From Diogma glabrata (Eukaryota > Arthropoda > Insecta > Diptera > Cylindrotomidae): DNA of 64,000 nt. The DNA lies in contig OY856186.1 of NCBI GenBank assembly GCA_963693315.1, forward strand, positions 384,126,215-384,190,214, read 5' to 3'. Under the pieces are notes generated by a model. The model saw only the letters and a program-made list of their open reading frames with translations. It was not told the DNA's origin and ran no database searches. A program made the position numbers and the translations under genes. This document shows, piece by piece, positions 19,771 to 32,165 of this stretch; within the stretch, counting starts at the first letter, position 1, and every line of letters begins with the position of its first letter.

Positions 19771-22700
19771 CTGATGCATAGGCTGACTTCACCACAGCTC
19801 TGGAAACATAGTGTTCTGGATATATAATGAGCTAATATCCATAAAATACTTTAATTAAAAGCTAACCAATATTATGGACTTCGTAGTTCTAATAATAAAA
19901 ATATTAAAACAGGCAGTAGTATTCCAACAAACATAAATTCTGTTGTACGAAAAAAAGTAAAAAAATTTTTATCGGAAGTGACAAAGCGGAAGTTAGGATG
20001 CAGAACTGTTGTAAACTTTACTAAATGGGTATGTACCAAATTTCATCCAACTCGATTATTAGGTACAGAAGTTATTGAGCTTCCAAAATAACAGGTGCTT
20101 GGAGGACCCCCTACCACTTTGTTCACTATCGCTAAAAAAACTAATCAGTTCCTTGCCATACATATTTGCATCTTTTTGCAAAGTGTAATCAAAATTACTT
20201 AACGAACGAATGTTGTATGTTTCCAACAAACATTGAAACAATAAACAGGTGTTCGGGAGGACCCCACCACTTATCCCAATATTGTCCAAAAACTAGTCAA
20301 TTCTTTGTCAATAAAGTCTTTATCTTTTTTCAAAGTGGCATTAAAATTGATTAATGGATGAAATCTGTATGCTCCCAACAAACTTTAAAAACCAATGTGT
20401 CCCAAAAGATGATAATTATCTTCTTACACTAATTGAAATTTTTCCATAAGTTTTATCATAATCACTTCATTATTGTAGGCTGTAGTGTGCATAAAGATAC
20501 TGAAAAAACTGCCAACAAGTAAAAAAAATTTTTTTTTACCGGAAGCAAAAAACCGGAAGTTGGGATGCAGAATTTTTGTAAATCATACTAAATGCTTATG
20601 TACAAAGTTTCATCCAATTCGATTATCAGGTACAGATGTTATTGAGCTTTAAAAAAAAACAAGTGTATGGGACACCCCCCACCACTTTGTTCACTATCGC
20701 GTGTGAAAAGTCAGCATTTGTATGGTAGACCCCCCACCACTTTGATCAATCCATCTTTGTGTCCCAAAACATGATAATTATCTTTTCACACTAATTGGAA
20801 CCCTATTCCATAAGTTTCATCATAATCACTTCATTATTGTAGGCTGTAGTGTGCATAAAGACACTGAAAAAACTTCAAAAAAGTACAAAAAAATTTTTTT
20901 TACCGGAAGTGAAAAACCGGAAGTTGGGATGCAGAACTATTTTAAACCGTACTACATACTCATGTATCAAGGTTCATCCAATTCGCTTATCACGTACAGA
21001 AGTTATAGAGCTTTCAAAAAAACAGGTGCTCCAGGGACCCCCCACCACTTTGTTCACTATCGCTCAAAAACTAATCAGTTCTTTGCCATACATGTTTGCA
21101 TCTTTTTCCAAAGTTTCATCAAAATTCGTTCACGAACGAATGCTGTGTGCTCCCAACAAACATTGAAAAAAGTGTGACACATTAAACAGGTGTTCGGGAG
21201 GACCCCCACCACTTATTCCAATATTATCCAAAAACTAATCAGTTCTTTGTTACTTAAGTCTCCATCGTTTGCCAAAGTGTCATTAAAATTGAATAATGAA
21301 TGAAGTCTGTATGCTCCCTACAAAGTTAAAAAACAAAGTGTGAAAAGTCAGCATTTGTATGGTAGACCCTCCACCACTTTGACCAATGTGTCCTAAAACA
21401 TAATAATTATCTTTTCACACTAATTGGAACCCTATTCCATAAGTTTCATCATAATCACTTCATTATTGTAGGCTGTAGTGTGCATAAAGACACTGAAAAA
21501 ACTTCAAAAAAGTACAAAAAAATTTTTTTTACCGGAAGTGAAAAACCGGAAGTTGGGATGCAGAACTATTTTAAACCGTACTACATACTCATTTATCAAG
21601 TTTCATCCAATTCGCTTATCACGTACAGAAGTTATAGAGCTTTCAAAAAAACAGGTGCTCCAGGGACCCCCCACCACTTTGTTCACTATCGCTCAAAAAC
21701 TAATCAGTTCTTTGCCATACATGTTTGCATCTTTTTCCAAAGTGTCATCAAAATTCGTTCACGAACGAATGCTGTGTGCTCCCAACAAACATTGAAAAAA
21801 GTGTGACACATTAAACAGGTGTTCGGGAGGACCCCCACCACTTATTCCAATATTATCCAAAAACTAATCAATTCTTTGTTACTTAAGTCTCCATCATTTG
21901 CCAAAGTGTCATTAAAATTGAATAATGAATGAAGTCTGTATGCTCCCAACAAACTTAAAAAACAAAGTGTGAAAAGTCAGCATTTGTATGGTAGACCCCC
22001 CACCACTTTGATCAATGTGTCCCAAAACATGATAATTATCTTTTCACACTAATTGGAACCCTATTCCATAAGTTTCATCATAATCACTTCATTATTGTAG
22101 GCTGTAGTGTGCATAAAGACACTGAAAAAACTTCAAAAAAGTACAAAAAAATTTTTTTTACCGGAAGTGAAAAACCGGAAGTTGGGATGCAGAACTATTT
22201 TAAACCGTACTACATACTCATGTATCAAGGTTCATCCAATTCGCTTATCACGTACAGAAGTTATAGAGCTTTCAAAAAAACAGGTGCTCCAGGGACCCCC
22301 CACCACTTTGTTCACTATCGCTCAAAAACTAATCAGTTCTTTGCCATACATGTTTGCATCTTTTTCCAAAGTTTCATCAAAATTCGTTCACGAACGAATG
22401 CTGTGTGCTCCCAACAAACATTGAAAAAAGTGTGACACATTAAACAGGTGTTCGGGAGGACCCCCACCACTTATTCCAATATTATCCAAAAACTAATCAG
22501 TTCTTTGTTACTTAAGTCTCCATCATTTGCCAAAGTGTCATTAAAATTGAATAATGAATGAAGTCTGTATGCTCCCAACAAAGTTAAAAAACAAAGTGTG
22601 AAAAGTCAACATTTGTATGGTAGACCCCCCACCACTTTGACCAATGTGTCCTAAAACATAATAATTATCTTTTCACACTAATTGGAACCCTATTCCATAA

Positions 22701-24108
22701 GTTTCATCATAATCACTTCATTATTGTAGGCTGTAGTGTGCATAAAGACACTGAAAAAACTTCAAAAAAGTACAAAAAAATTTTTTTTACCGGAAGTGAA
22801 AAACCGGAAGTTGGGATGCAGAACTATTTTAAACCGTACTACATACTCATTTATCAAGTTTCATCCAATTCGCTTATCACGTACAGAAGTTATAGAGCTT
22901 TCAAAAAAACAGGTGCTCCAGGGACCCCCCACCACTTTGTTCACTATCGCTCAAAAACTAATCAGTTCTTTGCCATACATGTTTGCATCTTTTTCCAAAG
23001 TGTCATCAAAATTCGTTCACGAACGAATGCTGTGTGCTCCCAACAAACATTGAAAAAAGTGTGACACATTAAACAGGTGTTCGGGAGGACCCCCACCACT
23101 TATTCCAATATTATCCAAAAACTAATCAGTTCTTTGTTACTTAAGTCTCCATCATTTGCCAAAGTGTCATTAAAATTGAATAATGAATGAAGTCTGTATG
23201 CTCCCAACAAAGTTGAAAAACAAAGTGTGAAAAGTCAGCATTTGTATGGTAGACCCCCCACCACTTTGATCAATGTGTCCCAAAACATGATAATTATCTT
23301 TTCACACTAATTGGAACCCTATTCCATAAGTTTCATCATAATCACTTCATTATTGTAGGCTGTAGTGTGCATAAAGACACTGAAAAAACTTCAAAAAAGT
23401 ACAAAAAAAATTTTTTTACCGGAAGTGAAAAACCGGAAGTTGGGATGAAGAACTATTTTAAACCGTACTACATACTCATGTACCAAGTTTCATCCAATTC
23501 GCTTATCAGGTACAGAAGTTATAGAGCTTTCAAAAAAACAGGTGCTCCAGGGACCCCCCACCACTTTGTTCACTATCGCTCAAAAACTAATCAGTTCTTT
23601 GTCATACATGTTTGCATCTTTTTCCAAAGTTTCATCAAAATTCATTCACGAATGAATGTTTTATGCTCCCAACAAACATAAAAACTTTGTGGAAAAAACC
23701 ACCTGTTGTATGGTGGACCCCCCAACCCTTTATCCAATGTGCTCCAAAAGCTGATAAAATCTTTCTCATGTTATTTAAAAGCTTTTCGCAACGTTTCATG
23801 AAAATCGATCGGTAATTGTAGGCTACAGTAGGGATAAACACCTGAGAAAAAAACTTTTTAACCGGAAGTGACAAACCGGAAGTTGGGATGCAGAAATATT
23901 GGAAACAGTATTAAAACCTTATATACTAAGTTTCAATAAGATCATAGCTCGGGATCAGAAGTTATTCAAGATTTAAACTTAGAGGTGTTCGGGAGACCCC
24001 CCGCCATTTTGTCCAAATTTGAAATGAATCCAGATCTTCTATTTTCAAGTGAACCTGTATCATTTGCCAAAGTTTCATCAAGATCCTATGCAGAAAACGT
24101 GGATATGG
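19757..24108 (+). repeat. Duplicated repeat block, copy 1
   Basis: From AATATTGCGACGCTGATGCA (19761) to about 24090 this matches 60098-62810, starting at the same base after an A-run in both. It contains recurring ACCGGAAGT...AACCGGAAGTTGGGATG segments, GACCCCCCACCACTT segments spaced about 164 bp, and TTTCATCAAAATT segments. Copy 1 is longer because it has more 629-bp units. Short frames inside are by-products of the repeats. Confidence 0.9.
20760..23695 (+). repeat. 629-bp tandem units arranged A-B-A-B-C
   Basis: The marker TGTGCATAAAGACACTG recurs every 629 bp (20849, 21478, 22107, 22736) and then after 629-631 bp (about 23366). Units 1 and 3 share ATGTATCAAGGTTCATCC and ACCAATGTGTCCTAAAACAT. 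Units 2 and 4 share ATTTATCAAGTTTCATCC and ATCAATGTGTCCCAAAACAT. The most recent amplification step was therefore a 1258-bp dimer. Each unit itself contains three GACCCCCCACCACTT-type submonomers. Confidence 0.93.
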
Positions 24109-24192
24109 GAATAACTATACTAATTTTTTTTCTACCGGCCGATCTCAAAATTTATTTAATTGAAACAATATTTTCCATTCTCTCGCTTTTTT

Positions 24193-25078
24193 TCAGCTAA
24201 TGTTGAACACGTGCTTATTCCATTTCAGATTATTTTCAATATCCACTCCAAGAAGTTTTACTGATTCAACCTCATGCGATTCCTCAATGTTTATCTTAAT
24301 AGTGAATGTTTTATGTCTCTCTATCCGTGATAGACGGCATAGTTTGGTTTTGGTTGGGTTAAATGCAACAAAATTACGATCACCCCATTCCATTATACGC
24401 TGCAGGTCTGCATTGATAGAATTAATTAACAGCTCTCTATCAGTTGTCACTCGAATCGAATTTTAGGGGATGCATGTGATGCATGCAATGTGGAGTCATC
24501 AGCAAAACTATGGATTGGGTGTACTGTGGAAATGAGCAAATCATTAATGTATAGTAGAAACAAGGTTGGTGAGAGTGCGGAGCCTTGAGAAACACCAGCA
24601 TTGGTTGTGAAAATATTGGATGTGATACCATCTAAATTAACACGAAATTGGCGACCTGTAAGAAAACTTTGAATCCATGAAACAGTAAGATGATCTAGAC
24701 CATAAGACTTTAATTTAGTTATTAGGTTATTATGCCATACTTTATCAAATGCTTTAGAAATATCAAGTGAAATACTGAATGTTTCACCATGGTTTTCCAG
24801 CGATTTGTTCCACATATGGGCTACGTAGGCTAATAGGTCACCTGTGGCATGACTTCTACGAAAACCATACTGCTTATCATCAATAATTCGTGACATCTCC
24901 AAATATTCTATTAGATTATAGTTAACATATTTTTCAAATATTTTAGCCAAAACTGACAGAATTGCAATAGGTCTATAATTATGCGGGTCAATCTTACTAC
25001 CTTTCTTCGATATAGGTTGAACACTAGCCAGTTTCCAAGAATCGGGAAATATGCCGGTTTTGTAAGATAAATAGAATT
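24193..25078 (-). pseudogene. Non-LTR retrotransposon (LINE) reverse transcriptase, C-terminal part
   Basis: The minus-strand frame at 24447-25106 reads WKLASVQPISKKGS, NYRPIAILSVLAKIFEK, QYGFRRSHATGDLL, SISLDISKAFDKVWHNNLI, GVSQGSALSPTLFLLYINDL and the catalytic FADD. This is the RT of a Jockey/CR1/I-type LINE. A frameshift near 24448 leads into 24193-24450 with WGDRNFVAFNPTKTKLCRLS and VKLLGVDIENNLKWNKHV, the region after the catalytic loop. No endonuclease is visible. The 3' end fades at about 24110-24190, where the duplicated repeat block ends. Broken upstream by the insertion at 25079-25697. Confidence 0.88.
25068..25078. repeat. 11-bp target site duplication, left copy
   Basis: ATAAATAGAAT, repeated at about 25697-25707. 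Removing the insertion with one copy restores the LINE sequence context. Confidence 0.7.
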
Positions 25079-25697
25079 TTGAATTTTTGAGATCAATTAA
25101 ACTCAAGTAAGTAAAGAAGTAATTGAAATATTTTCAATTCAAAGGTATGGTATGAAGTTTCTCAGAAAAAAACTCCACTTCACATTTTTCGTGTTTCGGT
25201 TGGGATTCGAACCTACCTCGTCAGTACCCAGCTCGAATCCTTGGGCAGACACGCTATCGATTACGCCGTTGAGGCGATGACAATTTCAAAGTTGAAACTT
25301 CTTCATCACTTATTTATTTTTACTTAAGTTGAATTTTTCCACTGTCATTAGACTCCATATTATGGAAATGTTTTTACATTATATGGGATTTGTTGCATTA
25401 AATTTCTAGACAATACTTTGTGTGCATTCATAGAATGGCGAACATTTCTATTCTAATTAACATCCTAAGTCACGATTGTATATTCATTATTGATTGTTAC
25501 CAATCAATGTGAAATCAATGGCTGACACTTGGTCAATCTGTAGTCCTATATGTATTACAATAGACTACATTAAGGGAATTTAAATTAGTTTTGAATTTTT
25601 GAGATCAATTAAACTCAAGTAAGTAAAGAAGTAATTGGAATATTTTCAATTCAAAGGTATGGTTTGAAGTTTCTCAGAAAAAAACTTCACTTCACAT
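25079..25697. mobile_element. Short insertion with 108-bp direct terminal repeats (TRIM- or SINE-like)
   Basis: 25079-25186 and 25591-25698 are nearly identical direct repeats of about 108 bp (GAGATCAATTAAACTCAAGT, AAGTAAAGAAGTAATTG, GAAGTTTCTCAGAAAAAAAC), differing at about four positions. They flank about 405 bp without a coding frame. The whole is bounded by an 11-bp duplication and interrupts a LINE. A tRNA-like segment lies just inside the left repeat. Direct terminal repeats and non-coding interior fit a terminal-repeat retrotransposon in miniature; a partly tandem-duplicated SINE is the alternative. Confidence 0.65.
25199..25275 (-). repeat. tRNA-related segment in the insertion
   Basis: On the minus strand it has an A-box-like GGCGTAATCGATAGCG and a B box GGTTCGAATCC. 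It is followed by CAACCGAAACACGAAAAA, also seen after the B box of the repeat at 32085. Folding as a complete tRNA is poor, so it is read as a SINE-type RNA polymerase III head and not a tRNA gene. Confidence 0.55.
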
Positions 25698-25707
25698 AAA
25701 TAGAATA
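25697..25707. repeat. 11-bp target site duplication, right copy
   Basis: ATAAATAGAAT, matching 25068-25078. Confidence 0.65.
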
Positions 25708-26090
25708 TTTTTGTTAGAATTGGAGCGAGCTGCCTAGAAAAGTTTTTAAGAATGAGGAGTGGAATACCGTCGGGGCCAGCAGATTTGTTGATATTGATAG
25801 AAAGAAGCATTATTTGTACAATATTACATCGAAAAACAATTGGCTTCATTTTTGTTTCAACTGGAGGTAGAAATGTAGGAGGATGGGGCGGTTCAACGAT
25901 GTTTGAGTTTTCTGCGTATTCTCTCGAATACGACCCAAAAGATCCGCTTTCTCTTTCGATTCGCTCGCAGGAATGTCATTCAGAACTAAGATTAGAATAG
26001 AGGATCGAGTAAAATTGCTCTGCACTGATTTAACTGCTTGAAAGAAACTAGGAGAAACAGAAGGGTGCTCGGCGAATTTTTTCGCTTTCT
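25708..26090 (-). pseudogene. LINE reverse transcriptase, N-terminal part (decayed)
   Basis: Continuation of the LINE to the right of the insertion. Minus-strand frames contain NDIPASESKEKADLLGRIRE and then, in another frame, INKSAGPDGIPLLILKNFSR, the residues that precede the RT palm in Jockey/CR1-type LINEs. Frameshifts and stops separate them. The element is truncated at about 26090, so the 5' end and endonuclease are missing. Confidence 0.78.
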
Positions 26091-29000
26091 TCTGGATGAA
26101 CGCGTCTTTAAAGTCCTATATTTTATAAACTTTCCCGTATTTATCGTAGTCTTACAATGGAGTGTTCACTATATCTTGTTTAACAGAAATCGAAAATTTT
26201 CAAATGGATTACTTTTGATTTTTCGATACTTTTGTATTATCAGACTAACTCATCAACTCCTGAGCTAGAATGTGAGAACTCTTAATCCTAAGGTGTTGAA
26301 TATTATTATTGTGCTCGTTAAAAACACTTTGATTCTTAGTCTTCTTATACGTTATATAACTTCCACAAAAAATACTCCCAGACCATCAGTTTTTAAAGAA
26401 TTACGAAATCAAATAATAAAATTATACGAAAAGTTATAAAAAACTAAATTTTAAAAGTTATCAATTGGACATATCAAAATACTAGTTGCAGTTTGATCAA
26501 AGAGTCCATAAAAAGGATTAAAGTCTATGTCACTCTTGACTAAGATTCTTATACGAAATAGTTTTTCTGTAATAAATAAAAATTGAAAAATTTACTGGTA
26601 GAAAAAAAAAATGGCCATCGAAGTTTAAATAATTCCTTCGGCATCATGATCCTAAATCTATTGTAAAATGACGTATACAAAAGGTACATAAAAATAGTAA
26701 ACAAGGCCAACGTTTATTTTTGAATATGCCATTGCCACGTTACTTTATGTCATTTTATCAGATCAAACCTGTTCAATTTAAATTTATTAAGTATTTTTAG
26801 TCAAAGCTCACCAATCTTTCAGAGAAACACAATCAAAGTTCGTATTTTGATTAAGCATAATCTTCCGGGTGCCTAAAAGTAAATATTCTAAATATATTCT
26901 AATTATGTGCTACATTTCGTAACGCTCTTTTAGTCACCATAAAATTTATTAAAAGCAGTAAATTACTTAAAATTTAAAAAATCTAAATCTAGAAATTTGA
27001 CAAAATCGATATTTTGTTTTGCACATCTAAAGTTTAGACCTTTGAGAAAAATTTCCCAAAAGGATTTTTCAAAATTAGTATTATTTTCGTAGTAATAGCG
27101 GCTGTTGTGACAAGGCAACTAAAGGCCCCGGTCGGGCGGAGCGAAACAAAAAAACAACGGCAGACGTTTTCCAACCATCTGAGCACGAGCCTCCTTGGGA
27201 TATTATTTTTTCAATCAACGATAGCATCCCTTAGTCTTAGTTATGGAACATTCTTTGATGATGACACGCTAGTTTTTTAAAACAAAATGTGTTTGGCAGG
27301 AGAAATTACAATGTGTGTCACAACAACACTTAGAAACCCTTTGAGAACAAGGTCCCACAATAACATGCTTTCTATAAGGTGTTGATAGCAAATTTTTTGT
27401 ATGATATGTTTTGATTGTTTTATATATAAAAATGTATATAATAGTTGCTTGGAACGTTGATAGATGTGAAACCCAGAATAATTTTAATGATTTGAATTTA
27501 AAAATTCTGATATTTTTATTTTCAATGCTACAATAATTGGAAGATACAAAAAAAACACAGCTATTTCACAGTTTTAAGTTTCCACTTCTGTCGGTAGTCC
27601 TCAAGAATGCGTTCTTTTTTTTATTTTGTATTAAATACCATTAAAATTGTTGTTTTTTTATTCATGAATTCATAAAAATTACTTTTTACGAATTTTAATT
27701 TGATCGATAATGCAGTTTATTAAAGTTATTTCTACTATCTTCTTCCGTTACGTTCAAATTATTATCATTTCGACAAGAAACAAGAAACAAGAAAATTAAT
27801 TATTTTTTTTTTGCATGAAGTGCTAAAAATAATAAAATATTGGTTTTCCCATCATGTTTTTCCATAATTTCATTCCCGTGAAATAAAATGAGGAAAATAA
27901 AAACTACCATTTGAGCATTAATTTTTTTTAAAATATGAGCGGAAATCTCCATCACAAAAGATTTAATGAAAATAAAAAACGATTTGTGACTTCGTTTTAC
28001 TTTATGTCAATTTTGAAAACCAGCATCATTTACAGTTATTGATATTTAAGTCAACTTAATAATATCAAATTCCCTTCCAAAATACCATTTTGCATAATAT
28101 TTTATATATATACATAAAGCAAACAATAAAAATGACAAACAAAAAATTTCGTTAAAAAAAAAACAAACGAAACCATACCAACGTACAGGAAAAAAAACAA
28201 AAAAAATTTATTTTCATGGAAAATAGAATGTTTTCAATAGAATATTTTTCACAAAAGTTATTTTAATTTTTTCATGTTGGTAAACCAGCATAACTAATAA
28301 ATCATGATTTATTATTATAAATATGTAATTATTGTTTCCATATACATATTCAATTGTTATGTTATGTAAATTTATGACAAAAAAAAAAACGAAAAAAAAT
28401 TGGAAAATTTAAATAATGGTGTTTTCGCTTTTTCCGATGAAATATAAAGAGAAAATGGTAACGTTGAAAAGCTAAAGTAAAATTATGAGTGATGAGTGAG
28501 GTTTTGTTTTGGAATTGAAAAATAAATTTTCTGTTGTTTCAGTAATAAATAGAAATATTGCGATATTTATGTATTGTTTTTTATTTTGTTTTGTTTAAAA
28601 TGTTGGAATCGCTTTGACCAAAAATCGATGGAATCATTCGTATAAAATTCATTAATTTTCAATTTTATGAATCTGATTTATCACATTCTATAGTCACTAC
28701 GAACTTTAATTTTATAAACCATTAATTACATTCAGTGCTAAACAAAAAAAAATCCACATCAAAATTATCTTTAATTTCATCTCAGAACTTTCATTCCAAC
28801 TACAGTTTGTCTTGAATTATTAATAAATTTTAAAATTGAAGAGATAAGTTGGGTCTTAAGCAATATGATTTTCTTAAGAGATTAGTATGAAAATAAAATC
28901 GAATTTTTTTTTCATTCTTCAATCTTATTTCCGTTCATCTTAAGTTTATTGTGAAAATCTTGTTGAGAATAATAAAATTAAAAAATTTCCATTTATTTTC

Positions 29001-29460
29001 ATTAATAATAAAAAAAAAACTTTAAACTTTTGTCTATTATCTTTTAAAATTTAAGCAAAAAAAAAATATTATTCTAAAGGAAAAGTTTGAATTGTTAATT
29101 AATAAAAGATAGTGACTTGAATGAAATGTAAAGGAAAATTGAAAACAAAAATTGATATCATTAACGATTATTGACTGTTTTGGACGTTTTCTTGAATAGG
29201 CCAAACACAAATTTTATGAACGTTTTTATTACTTTTTGAATGCTTTTGCGTTGTAAACAATTCGTTTTTGTTTTATAACTTTACACTTCGGCATCGATAT
29301 TCCATAAGTCGGTCATGCCATAAAAATTAAATTAATTTTAATGAAATTAAATTAATCTTTAATTTAGTTTTAGAAAAATTACTACATATAGTTAAGTATT
29401 CCAGAACTATAGGAATAAGGATAATAATATTGATAATAATATTTAATATAATGTCAGATA
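26091..29460. other. AT-rich non-coding sequence
   Basis: No coding frame or tandem repeat recognised. A more GC-rich island at about 27100-27240 (GGCCCCGGTCGGGCGGAGCG) stands out but has no frame I can identify. Otherwise long A- and T-runs, consistent with intergenic or intronic DNA. Confidence 0.5.
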
Positions 29461-30060
29461 GAAAGAATCGGTTGGGGCAACTAACGCAAAATTATTAGCA
29501 AATGGTCTAAACTTTTGAATGTATCCTTGAATCCTGATGATAGTAAGCGTATCATGTTACAGTGCTCTGGATTAGCGTTCTACACTATTTTTGGTTTACC
29601 TATTGTAAGTGCATGGATACAAAAAGTATGGACAAAGTTGTAGATCACCGTTGAGAATAGTGGGACACCATCAATGGTCGTCAATCGAAGGTCTTCTTTG
29701 AACCGGGAATATCAAATAGGCGTTACTTTGGCGCCCAAAATTCGCTAGACGGTAGTATTAATTAGTGTATGCCGTATAATTTAAGGCAGAAAGCTGCTAA
29801 TTTGAAAAATAATCTCCGTTGCTTTAGAGAAATGATGTAGTTTAACTTTTCGTGTAACAGGGTTCTGTGTTAGTGATTTGTACTGTTTCCTCATGGCAAT
29901 TGCGTGAATACAAAAAGTAGAGTGACAAATTGTGTAATCACCATTGGAAATAGCGAGGCACCATCAGAGATCGTGAAACAAAGTGCTTCTTTGAACCAGT
30001 CATAGCAAAGGTAAGTTACTTTAGCCCTCAAAACATGTCAAATTGTGGTAAAACAGGTTA
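29460..30060 (+). repeat. Dispersed ~300-bp dimeric repeat, copy 1
   Basis: CTTCTTTGAACC recurs at 29692 and 29987 (period about 296), and ATACAAAAAGTA recurs at about 29614 and 29913. The unit includes CTTTGGCGCCCAAAATTCGC, GCCGTATAATTTAAGG and GAGAAATGATGTAGTTT. The same units occur, also as a dimer and in the same orientation, at 35521-35960. Confidence 0.85.
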
Positions 30061-30529
30061 AGATAGTCATAATAGATAGTTACAGTAGCAGGTACCAGCC
30101 TTTGATCTAACCATTAATGTTATACTTTGTCATATTTTTTATTAATTGATAGGAACCAGTTGTTTCTGGAGTAATTTTATCAGCGTTTTAAAGGTATTTT
30201 AGCGATTCGATACTGTCGATATAATACTTATAATTCTTTCCATATTGAACACTTAGTTCAGTTGGTTTTTTGTCAAATTTATTTTTCTAGCGTATTCAAT
30301 CATTTTATTTCTTATATGCTTGTGTGAGGGTACAAATCGTTTAAATCCACGTATATATTGGATAAAGAACAAGTTTGAGTTTTTTCAAAACGTGACGTGT
30401 TTAATATTTTTAGTGCGATTCCAGTTAAAAATAATTATTAAAAATTTTGTCAGTCAATTCAGTGGGTACAGAAGGAAAAATTTTTAAAATGGGATTCATG
30501 ATAATGAATCATGAATCATTATTACTTTT

Positions 30530-30828
30530 GATTCAACAATCTCATGTACATCAGGCGCAGTGGTAATTTTATTATATTGCATCATTGGTTATTATTTTTT
30601 CAAACTCAACAATCGGATGTATATTGGGCACAGAGATATTTTTATTGTATTTCATTATTAGATATTATTATTTTGAAGTCAACAATCGCATGGACATCAG
30701 ACACAATGATTTATTTTATATCGCAATGGAACATTAATGTTATTATTTTTGGTTCAACAATCGACGTTACCATTGGCGCAACAATTGGTAGTTTTATTGT
30801 AATAATTTATTTATTATTCACTATTATT
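30530..30828 (+). repeat. Four diverged ~73-bp tandem units
   Basis: TTCAACAAT/TCAACAATC recurs at about 30533, 30606, 30679 and 30754. Each is followed by a similar CAT-rich then TTATTATTTT-rich stretch. A 96-codon frame through it is a by-product. Confidence 0.8.
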
Positions 30829-30834
30829 GGTTAA

Positions 30835-32080
30835 ATTACTAGGGCATGAAGGGTTGGATCCACTGCAAATAATGGGGTGAGTGGAATTTTTTTTCAAATG
30901 TAGCAATTGTATCGAGAGGCGGTGATGTGATGGTCTTGGTATCTTCGACTTTTGGGGTCGTCAGAGATCCTGTTATTTGCTCATTTGAGTTCATATTCTT
31001 GCTAAACTTTTGCAGCATTTCGATCAATTCAGATGCATCATGTCTCAAACATATTTTTAGTCCAAAATTTCTAGGTTTCGAGTGCTTTGAATTTTCAACA
31101 CAAAAGTTTTAAATCGTGTTAAAGTCTCTTAAATATAATATAAATTGATTTTCATATTTTATTTCCAAAGAAATATTTGCCCACATTCAAATCATCACAT
31201 CCATAAATATCGAAAATTTATAAAATAAAAAACAAACATTTCTGATAATCTCTGCTATAACAAAAACGTTTAATTCATACTAGCCAGACAAATAAATCTG
31301 AAAAATCCTTTAAAAGTTTTCCTTTTTTTTTATTTCAGTCTATTCCCTCTTTGTTGAAAAGATAGAAACAACAACGGAATGAAAAAAAAATATTAAAATT
31401 GAATTTCATAACAAGTTTTTCCTGTCAACATCACAAGTTAGAGTATAATAAATTAATAAATATTCTCACCTTCATATTTGTACGACCACCGTGGTGAAAT
31501 GAAATAATTTAGTGAACTGGATACTGATGTAATATTAGGATGTTCTTTTGTTAAAAAATTGTTCCCATTTCCTTGATCAAATTTTGGACCAGGCTTAAAG
31601 GTATATTCGGTTACGTTAAAATATGAAAATTTTTGATTTGTTTGTTATGTAAATATCAATGTTTGTAGCCATACTGTACTATCAATGTTTGTACCATCTC
31701 TGCTGGTATAATCAATGAGTTGTATATTGAAGCTGGTGTAAGTTGACACATATGATGCTTCAAAAAGAGGTTTTAATGAGTAGAGTGTTCGATTCTCTGC
31801 AGTGACTCTAGTTTTAATTTTGGTTTTATTCTTTTATTTGAATTGAATCTGGATCCTAAATATTTAAAGGATTTAACTTCCTTATTTGATCATCAAAGCT
31901 CATAAAATATTTTTTCAAACACAACACTGATTATATGGATTTTTCATTTTATATAATGATGTCATGTTGTTTTGAAGCAGTTCAAAACAATTCTCCGTTA
32001 CTGCTGTCTGTCTGGCAACCGCACGAATGTTATTTTATAAGAAATTATCTGAACATCAAAATTAAAATGTGGTTCGTCAT
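30835..32080. other. AT-rich non-coding sequence
   Basis: No gene recognised. Confidence 0.45.
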
Positions 32081-32084
32081 CGTC

Positions 32085-32165
32085 GCTTTGACTAAGTTGT
32101 GTAAGACACACAGGATTTGAACATGTGTCTCTGATGAATGTGAGTTCGAATCCTGGCACGAAACA
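32085..32165 (+). repeat. tRNA-derived SINE-like head
   Basis: AGGATTTGAACATGTG, a B box AGTTCGAATCC, then GGCACGAAACACAAAAATTT. The order and the motif after the B box match the tRNA-related segment of the insertion at 25199-25275 (GGATTCGAGCTGGGT, GGTTCGAATCCC, AACCGAAACACGAAAAA). Confidence 0.5.

Noticed and set aside
20849..23681. Repeated ~105-codon frames, one set per 629-bp unit
   Set aside because: Two overlapping frames stay open equally well in each unit and units differ without respect to codon position; no domain is visible. Treated as repeat by-products.
25199..25275. Functional tRNA gene
   Set aside because: A and B boxes present but acceptor and anticodon stems do not pair; located in a mobile insertion.
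27100..27240. GC-richer island as a possible exon
   Set aside because: No frame with recognisable protein and no convincing splice-site pair.
30544..30834. 96-codon hydrophobic frame
   Set aside because: Lies entirely in the four ~73-bp tandem units; hydrophobicity follows from T-rich sequence.
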